Assembly (NCBI GenBank): GCA_023436225.1 | Contig: JAEZKA010000055.1 | Location: 1-12,255 of the forward strand | From: Bacillota bacterium | Lineage (GTDB): Bacteria; Bacillota; Clostridia; Lachnospirales; Lachnospiraceae | DNA length: 12,255 bases | Direction: 5' to 3' | Shown here: piece after piece, positions 7,992 through 12,255 of the stretch | Position numbering within the stretch: the first letter of the stretch is position 1 | How the letters are laid out: each line of letters opens with the position of its first letter | The notes under the pieces: generated by a model | Told to the model about the DNA's origin: nothing | Database searches by the model: none | What the model saw: the letters and a program-made list of their open reading frames with translations, nothing else | Position numbers and translations under genes: made by a program

Positions 7992-8065
7992 TTGTCATTT
8001 CTCAAAAATATGGTGACAACTACTGGAAACGTGCATATTCATACTTTTCGTGTGTGTACGTTTTC
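7992..8065 (+). promoter_or_regulatory. Structured 5' leader of the decarboxylase beta subunit gene
   Basis: Two inverted repeats lie between the promoter and the ribosome binding site. The first pairs TTGTCA (7992-7997) with TGACAA (8014-8019). The second pairs 8025-8035 with 8055-8065, an 11-bp stem with two G-U pairs and a 19-base loop. No T-tract follows, so this is not a simple terminator. I do not recognise a known riboswitch consensus. Confidence 0.4.
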
Positions 8066-8117
8066 GCCATGATATACGGATGAGAGATGATCAATCATGC
8101 TAAGGAGGATTTATGTT

Positions 8118-9272
8118 ATGGATTTCTTATTGTCAGGTGTAATGGCAATTACTTGGCAGCAGTGTGTAATGTATCTTGTGGGTGCTATTCTGATCTATTT
8201 AGCGATAGAGAAGGGCTTTGAACCCTCACTGCTTCTACCAATGGGTTTTGGTGCAATATTAGTTAACCTTCCTCTCTCCGGCGTATTAAACCAAACTCTG
8301 GAAGGTGTTGGAGAGACACATGGTATTATTCAATGGTTATTTGAAACAGGTATTGAAACTTCCGAAGCTCTACCGATTTTATTATTCATCGGTATCGGTG
8401 CTATGATCGATTTCGGACCGCTGTTATCTAATCCGAAGATGTTTTTATTCGGCGCTGCAGCTCAGTTCGGTATCTTCTTCACCATCGCACTTGCAGCTTT
8501 ACTTGGATTTAGCTTATCTGATGCAGCTTCCATCGGTATCATCGGTGCAGCAGATGGTCCTACCTCCATTCTGGTATCACAGATCCTTAATTCCAAATAT
8601 GTCGGAGCCATAGCGGTCGCTGCCTACTCCTACATGGCATTGGTTCCGATTGTACAACCTATGGCAATCAAGCTTGTTACCACAAAGAAGGAACGTATGA
8701 TCCGTATGGAATACAATCCGAAGAACGTTACGAAGCTGACTAGAATTATATTCCCGATTATCGTAACCATTATCTCCGGTCTGATTGCTCCACAGTCAGT
8801 TGCGTTAGTCGGTTTCCTGATGTTTGGTAACCTAATCAGAGAATGCGGTGTTCTCGGCAGCTTATCCGATGCAGCACAGAATATCTTATCCAACCTTATC
8901 ACACTGCTTCTTGGTATTACCATTGCTTTCAGCATGCAGGCTGATGCCTTCGTAAATCTTGATACCCTTTTGATCATGGGATTAGGCTTAGTTGCCTTTG
9001 TTATGGATACCATCGGAGGTGTATTATTTGCAAAGTTCTTAAACCTGTTCTTTAAGAAGAATAAGATTAATCCTATGGTTGGCGCAGCAGGTATTTCCGC
9101 ATTCCCTATGTCTGCACGTGTTGTTCAGAAGATGGGTCTCAAAGAGGATCCCAGCAATCACCTTTTAATGCATGCAATCAGCGCAAACGTATCTGGTCAG
9201 ATCGGATCCGTTGTTGCCGGTGGTGTAGTAATTAAGATCGTAACTGAGATTCTGAAGAATATGGCAGGCTAA
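8118..9272 (+). CDS. Sodium ion-translocating decarboxylase, beta subunit (OadB/MmdB/GcdB family)
   Basis: A 384-residue multi-span membrane protein. In this family the beta subunit decarboxylates carboxybiotin and uses the free energy to export Na+; partners are an alpha carboxyltransferase, a biotin carrier and a small gamma/delta subunit. The hallmark re-entrant segment IIGAADGPTSILVSQ (141-155) contains Asp146, corresponding to the essential membrane Asp (Asp203) of Klebsiella OadB. A second conserved segment, ANVSGQIGSVVAGG, lies at 356-369. Start choice: a perfect AAGGAGG sits nine bases before the ATG at 8118; an ATG at 8097 in the same frame lies upstream of that site and is rejected. 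Substrate (oxaloacetate, methylmalonyl-CoA or glutaconyl-CoA) cannot be told from the beta subunit alone. The next gene, 29 bases downstream, is a gamma-like subunit. Confidence 0.93.
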   Translation: MDFLLSGVMAITWQQCVMYLVGAILIYLAIEKGFEPSLLLPMGFGAILVNLPLSGVLNQTLEGVGETHGIIQWLFETGIETSEALPILLFIGIGAMIDFGPLLSNPKMFLFGAAAQFGIFFTIALAALLGFSLSDAASIGIIGAADGPTSILVSQILNSKYVGAIAVAAYSYMALVPIVQPMAIKLVTTKKERMIRMEYNPKNVTKLTRIIFPIIVTIISGLIAPQSVALVGFLMFGNLIRECGVLGSLSDAAQNILSNLITLLLGITIAFSMQADAFVNLDTLLIMGLGLVAFVMDTIGGVLFAKFLNLFFKKNKINPMVGAAGISAFPMSARVVQKMGLKEDPSNHLLMHAISANVSGQIGSVVAGGVVIKIVTEILKNMAG

Positions 9273-9301
9273 GCTGGATTGTTACCTGAAAGGAGAATAT
9301 T

Positions 9302-9442
9302 ATGAATCAGACTTTTATCTATGCATTGGAAATCATGGGAAAAGGTATGCTTTCCATTTTCACAGTAATCCTCTTATTAACCTTTATCGTGGTACTGCTT
9401 GGTAAAATAGCATCCCATACGAAGAAAACTGAGGAAGAATAA
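9302..9442 (+). CDS. OadG-like small subunit of a sodium-pump decarboxylase
   Basis: A 46-residue frame starting MNQTFIYALEIMGKGMLSIF, with AAAGGAG six bases before its ATG. It has one transmembrane helix (about 17-35) after an EIMGKGM motif and a charged, cytoplasmic-type tail ending KKTEEE. This layout is that of the small gamma/delta subunits (OadG, MmdD) that hold the alpha and beta subunits together. It lacks the long Pro-rich, metal-binding C-terminus of classical OadG. Its place directly after the beta gene and before a terminator supports a two-gene operon. The protein is too short for most gene callers' default length limits. Confidence 0.85.
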   Translation: MNQTFIYALEIMGKGMLSIFTVILLLTFIVVLLGKIASHTKKTEEE

Positions 9443-9482
9443 TAACATATAAAATTTAGACTTTTATTACAGAAAATCAAAG

Positions 9483-9525
9483 AAAAAACATCGTATCTCA
9501 GTATGCCTGAAATACGATGTTTTTT
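9483..9525 (+). terminator. Terminator of the decarboxylase pair, possibly bidirectional
   Basis: Arms at 9483-9501 and 9507-9525 form a 19-position stem with one mismatch around a five-base loop, with six A before and six T after. It starts 41 bases after the small subunit's stop codon. The symmetrical A and T tracts allow action on both strands. Confidence 0.92.
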
Positions 9526-9561
9526 CTTTTCGCTTCTATAAGGATATATGGGATAGACCTC

Positions 9562-9595
9562 AAAAAGAGCCAGCAAATAATAGCTTTGCTGACTC
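9562..9595 (-). terminator. Terminator of the ZIP transporter gene
   Basis: On the minus strand an 11-bp stem (9585-9595 with 9567-9577, one G-U pair) and a seven-base loop run into TTTTT (9566-9562), beginning 37 bases after the ZIP stop codon. Confidence 0.85.
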
Positions 9596-9631
9596 ATTAT
9601 AAGTAGAAAATAAAATTGTGATCTCTTATTC

Positions 9632-10441
9632 TTATCCCAAGGCCACATCCAGCAGCATCATTACTGCAAATCCTACCATAGCACCAATGGTACCGATATT
9701 GGAGTGGTGCTTCTCCTGCTGCGCTTCCGGAATTAATTCCTCCACTACAACATATATCATTGCACCGGCTGCGAAGGATAGGGCATATGGAAGGATCGGC
9801 TTCATTGCTATTACGGCAACCGCTCCCAGTACACCTGCAATCGGCTCAACAATTCCTGAGGCCTGCCCATAGATAAAGCTTTTCCAACGGGTTAGTCCCT
9901 CTCTACGAAGTGGCACCGATACCGCTGCTCCTTCCGGAAAATTCTGCAACCCAATACCTAAGGCAAGTGCGATTGCACCACTCAGAGAAGCCGCCGGGAA
10001 ATTAGCCGCAACCGCTCCAAAGGCTACACCCACTGCCAATCCCTCTGGAATATTATGAAGTGTAATCGCCAAAACCAACAATATGCTTCTCTTTAAACTT
10101 GTCTTTACGCCTTCCGGCTCCTCCTGGGGACCGATATGAAGGTGGGGCATAAAGACGTCTACCAGCCAGAGGAAAGCTCCTCCTGCCAGAAATCCTATCA
10201 CGGCCGGAACCCAGGCTATCATTCCTGATTCCTCCGCCATTGCTATAGCCGGTGCCAATAAGGACCAGAAGCTCGCAGCGATCATTACTCCTGCTGCAAA
10301 ACCTAGCATTCCGTTCATCACCTTTTTATTGATTGTTTTAAATAGGAATACCGTAGATGCTCCTAACGCTGTAACAAACCAGGTAAATAGGGTTGCTAAC
10401 AACGCCTTAAGCACTGGATCTAATGTAGTAAACCAACTCAT
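9632..10441 (-). CDS. ZIP-family divalent metal transporter (GufA-like)
   Basis: A 269-residue inner-membrane protein with eight predicted hydrophobic segments, the standard ZIP topology and length for bacterial GufA/ZupT-type members. The binuclear metal site motifs are clear: HNIPEG at 129-134 in helix 4 and QNFPEG at 166-171 in helix 5, plus Glu199 and the EELIPEA segment at 234-240. A cytoplasmic-type loop around 98-115 carries MPHLH and acidic residues. These proteins import Zn2+ and often Fe2+ or Mn2+; the substrate here is not decidable from sequence. The start has a perfect AAGGAGG seven bases upstream. It is monocistronic, between its own promoter (10568-10596) and terminator. Confidence 0.93.
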   Translation of the reverse strand: MSWFTTLDPVLKALLATLFTWFVTALGASTVFLFKTINKKVMNGMLGFAAGVMIAASFWSLLAPAIAMAEESGMIAWVPAVIGFLAGGAFLWLVDVFMPHLHIGPQEEPEGVKTSLKRSILLVLAITLHNIPEGLAVGVAFGAVAANFPAASLSGAIALALGIGLQNFPEGAAVSVPLRREGLTRWKSFIYGQASGIVEPIAGVLGAVAVIAMKPILPYALSFAAGAMIYVVVEELIPEAQQEKHHSNIGTIGAMVGFAVMMLLDVALG

Positions 10442-10567
10442 GCAATATCCTCCTTTTGTATAGTATATTCCTGTAACATGATATGCTTCTATGTCATGGA
10501 AAAATAATTATTAACGCTTCACTATGGTTCATACATACCCTACTATACGATACCATATTTTAAGTAT

Positions 10568-10596
10568 ACTATAATCACTCGAACAATTCTTGTCTA
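10568..10596 (-). promoter_or_regulatory. Promoter of the ZIP transporter gene
   Basis: TAGACA (10591-10596) and TATAGT (10568-10573) are 17 bases apart on the minus strand, each matching five of six consensus bases. The leader would be about 120 bases. A second TATACT lies close to the ribosome binding site but has no fitting -35. Confidence 0.65.
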
Positions 10597-10602
10597 GTAC
10601 TT

Positions 10603-10629
10603 CATAAAATTTTGTTCATAAATTTTATG
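10603..10629. repeat. AT-rich palindrome upstream of the ZIP promoter
   Basis: CATAAAATTT (10603-10612) and AAATTTTATG (10620-10629) are perfect inverted copies with a seven-base spacer. It ends seven bases upstream of the -35 hexamer, a position suited to a regulator site. It does not clearly fit the Fur, Zur or MntR consensus I know. Confidence 0.4.
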
Positions 10630-10687
10630 CGGGTTCACTCATATCCAGCCAATCATGTTGGTCACTACTTCGTTATACCTATGGGAA

Positions 10688-10800
10688 ATAAGAGGTTGTT
10701 TCAAAACATCTTCATCAACCTAAAGTAAGGGTAACAGCATCTCTGGGATACTCTTACCCTTACCTTTACCAATATACTATGTTTTAAAATAACCTCTTAT
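10688..10800. mobile_element. 113-bp MITE-like element with terminal inverted repeats
   Basis: The 22-base ends, 10688-10709 and 10779-10800, are inverted copies differing at two positions, starting ATAAGAGGTT. Inside is a second perfect 10-bp inverted repeat, GTAAGGGTAA (10725-10734) with TTACCCTTAC (10754-10763). There is no coding frame and no T-tract on either side, so it is not an ordinary terminator. Small size, long terminal repeats and nested folding fit a non-autonomous element. No convincing target duplication is visible. With the surrounding bases it separates the NlpC/P60 gene from the ZIP promoter. Confidence 0.55.
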
Positions 10801-10829
10801 GTAATATTACTACATTCTATAATACAATA

Positions 10830-11993
10830 TTAATTGATATAGCTCACCGCTTTGTAGGGTGTACGGTAATTATAATTCGTGATACGAATGCCTTCTCTCG
10901 AACTTTTCGCACTAATTACCTTCCCATTACCTATGTATAAGGCAACGTGATTAATCGTTCCATTTTTCCGGTAGAAAATCAGATCTCCTGGCTGAATATT
11001 ATCCATATCCACTCTTTTTCCACTGGCACCCTGCGCTCTAGAGGTTCTTGGAATATAAATTCCGAAGTGCTCCAATATAGACTGGGTGAAGCCGGAGCAG
11101 TCAGCACCTCTGGTTAGGCTAGTACCACCCCAGACATAGGGATTACCCTCAAACTGTAATGCATAATTCACAATCTGATTTCTTAAGGAAGAATTATCCG
11201 AAGCCTGACTCGTTACTGGCTCATTAACAGAGATAGAACTGCTCTTTACCTCACTCTTAGCAGTGGATCTTTGAACTGTATCAGAGCGCTGTGCAGAACT
11301 CACACTCATACTCTGTACAGCTTCTTGTGCTTCTCGTTCAAGTCTAGCCTGCTCTTCTTCAATGGACACAGCCTCGGCATATTCCTTCTGCAAGGTCACA
11401 TAATTCTTTGACACATACCCGGTAGTTTCTTGATCAATTCGGATTTTTACCCAATCCTTCTTTTCACTTACTACCTTATATTCTTCACCGATTGGAATAA
11501 GAGTGACTATACCAGATTGCTCTGATGCCTTTTCTCTTACTCTTAATGTGGCGGTATTCACTGTAGCAAAGGTATCTCCGACCTTTTTGGAGAATTCCAC
11601 TGCATTCTCCCCGGTTAACAGGAAATCCGCTTTTATGTACCCAGTAACAGCTCCAGATTTCACCTGATACCACTCACCTTCTTTTTTAAGAATGGTCGCT
11701 GCACTATCCTTGTAAAGCTTACCCAGTATTTTACTATCCTCATTGGATTCGCTTCTAATATTTACATAGTTATCGACCTTGGCAAATGCAAGATCATTTT
11801 CCGGCTCATCTGATATTGATAAAAGAAATGTCTGCAAACCGATATTCACTGCTTGTGAGCCAAAATTAATATTTGACAATACCATATCTATTCCAGCAAC
11901 CGGGGTTTCTGATGCCTTGGCAGTTTCTGTATGCCCTGCAAATGCTAAAGTTCCAACCAACATACAAGTTGCAATCTTACGTACTGATACCAT
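10830..11993 (-). CDS. Secreted SH3-domain NlpC/P60 peptidoglycan hydrolase
   Basis: A 387-residue secreted cell-wall enzyme. A Sec signal peptide covers about residues 1-27 (MVSVRKIATCMLVGTLAFA, cleavage after AKA). Two bacterial SH3 domains follow, about 70-127 (NYVNIRSESNEDSKILGKL) and 140-201 (ATLRVREKASEQSGIV), which in this family bind peptidoglycan peptides. A charged helix (203-227) and a Ser/Thr-rich linker lead to the NlpC/P60 domain at 270-387, which cleaves peptide bonds, usually D-Glu to a diamino acid. Its catalytic Cys299 lies in DCSGF and His349 in NHVALYIG. The third polar position, often His in VIHA, reads VISAK here with Ser361. AAGGAGG lies four bases before the ATG. Likely roles are wall turnover or cell separation. 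Confidence 0.94.
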   Translation of the reverse strand: MVSVRKIATCMLVGTLAFAGHTETAKASETPVAGIDMVLSNINFGSQAVNIGLQTFLLSISDEPENDLAFAKVDNYVNIRSESNEDSKILGKLYKDSAATILKKEGEWYQVKSGAVTGYIKADFLLTGENAVEFSKKVGDTFATVNTATLRVREKASEQSGIVTLIPIGEEYKVVSEKKDWVKIRIDQETTGYVSKNYVTLQKEYAEAVSIEEEQARLEREAQEAVQSMSVSSAQRSDTVQRSTAKSEVKSSSISVNEPVTSQASDNSSLRNQIVNYALQFEGNPYVWGGTSLTRGADCSGFTQSILEHFGIYIPRTSRAQGASGKRVDMDNIQPGDLIFYRKNGTINHVALYIGNGKVISAKSSREGIRITNYNYRTPYKAVSYIN

Positions 11994-12020
11994 ATTACCT
12001 CCTTATGTAAACTAAATGTT

Positions 12021-12039
12021 ACATATTTATTAAATATGT
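12021..12039. repeat. Palindrome in the leader of the NlpC/P60 gene
   Basis: ACATATTTA and TAAATATGT flank one central T, a perfect 19-base palindrome. It lies between the candidate -10 (TATAAT, 12049-12054, minus) and the ribosome binding site. It could be an operator or a weak RNA hairpin. Confidence 0.35.
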
Positions 12040-12048
12040 TACGTACTT

Positions 12049-12054
12049 ATTATA
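12049..12054 (-). promoter_or_regulatory. Candidate -10 element of the NlpC/P60 gene
   Basis: A perfect TATAAT lies 56 bases upstream of the ATG on the minus strand. No good -35 hexamer is found 16-18 bases upstream, so the promoter may need an activator or another sigma factor. Confidence 0.45.
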
Positions 12055-12129
12055 CGACATATTCAACCAGAATGCATGTGGTATCTACTGGTAATTCTGA
12101 GCCTTTATTCTATTAATCAAATCAACTTA

Positions 12130-12255
12130 ATCGAGTAGGAGGAAATTTTCATAGTATATGAAAATTTCCGACCTCTCACACCACCGTGCGTACCGTTCGG
12201 TACACGGCGGTTCAATCAACTTAACATGGTTGTTTTGTGTAATAGTCAAGCATCG
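12130..12255 (-). mobile_element. Group IIC intron, 3' end (domains V and VI; truncated by window edge)
   Basis: Domain V covers 12211-12180 on the minus strand: ACCGCCGTG pairs with CACGGTGGT, a two-base CG bulge follows the distal stem, and TACC-GAAC-GGTA forms the tip. The catalytic triad is CGC, which is characteristic of class C introns (others have AGC). Domain VI (12177-12131) has a 13-bp distal stem and a basal stem in which GAGAGG pairs with CCT-A-CTC, leaving A12136 bulged as the branch point, seven bases from the predicted 3' splice site at 12130 (intron ends in AT). The maturase/reverse transcriptase gene would lie right of the window. Confidence 0.9.

Noticed and set aside
8010..8072. 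20-codon frame in the beta-subunit leader.
   Set aside because: No ribosome binding site precedes it and it spans a predicted hairpin.
8097..8117. Upstream in-frame ATG for the decarboxylase beta subunit.
   Set aside because: The perfect AAGGAGG lies after this ATG and serves the one at 8118.
9319..9648. 109-residue minus-strand frame over the small subunit and both terminators.
   Set aside because: It is antisense to a well-supported gene and crosses two terminators.
10688..10800. Reading the nested inverted repeat as the terminator of the NlpC/P60 gene.
   Set aside because: No T-tract follows either hairpin on the minus strand, and the arms are unusually long and near-perfect.

Overview
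The window reads as chromosomal DNA of a low-GC anaerobic Firmicute, most likely a clostridium of the Lachnospiraceae type. The grounds are strong AGGAGG-type ribosome binding sites, an oxygen-sensitive class III ribonucleotide reductase, a membrane pyrophosphatase, a biotin-dependent sodium-pump decarboxylase subunit pair, and group IIC introns. The genus is inference; no rRNA or other marker is present.

Layout from left to right. Bases 1-119 are the 5' end of a group IIC intron on the minus strand, placed directly behind the terminator of nrdD (121-157). nrdD (207-2582, minus) encodes an anaerobic ribonucleotide reductase with an N-terminal ATP cone and a C-terminal glutaredoxin-like domain. 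It has its own promoter and two NrdR-like boxes at 2642-2724. Next come hflX (2795-4042) and a TPR lipoprotein gene (4046-5239), both minus and translationally coupled, read from a promoter at 5364-5392 through a leader that carries a 13-codon mini-ORF. A strong terminator (5439-5490) closes hppA (5534-7648, minus), a membrane H+-pyrophosphatase. The 7649-8117 gap holds divergent promoters and a structured leader for a plus-strand pair: a sodium-pump decarboxylase beta subunit (8118-9269 plus stop, ending 9272) and a 46-residue OadG-like subunit (9302-9442). Two back-to-back terminators (9483-9525 and 9562-9595) separate this pair from a ZIP-family metal transporter (9632-10441, minus). The 10442-10829 gap holds the ZIP promoter, an AT-rich palindrome and a 113-bp MITE-like inverted-repeat element. 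A secreted SH3/NlpC-P60 cell-wall hydrolase (10830-11993, minus) follows. Bases 12130-12255 are the 3' end (domains V and VI) of a second group IIC intron, also on the minus strand.

Functionally this is mostly housekeeping: anaerobic dNTP synthesis, ribosome rescue, ion-gradient energetics (pyrophosphate-driven pump and decarboxylation-linked sodium pump side by side but divergent), metal uptake and wall turnover. The unusual parts are the two co-oriented retroelement ends bracketing the segment, the redoxin-fused NrdD, the decarboxylase membrane pair without its catalytic subunits, and the MITE-like element. I saw no defence system, CRISPR array, tRNA or rRNA.
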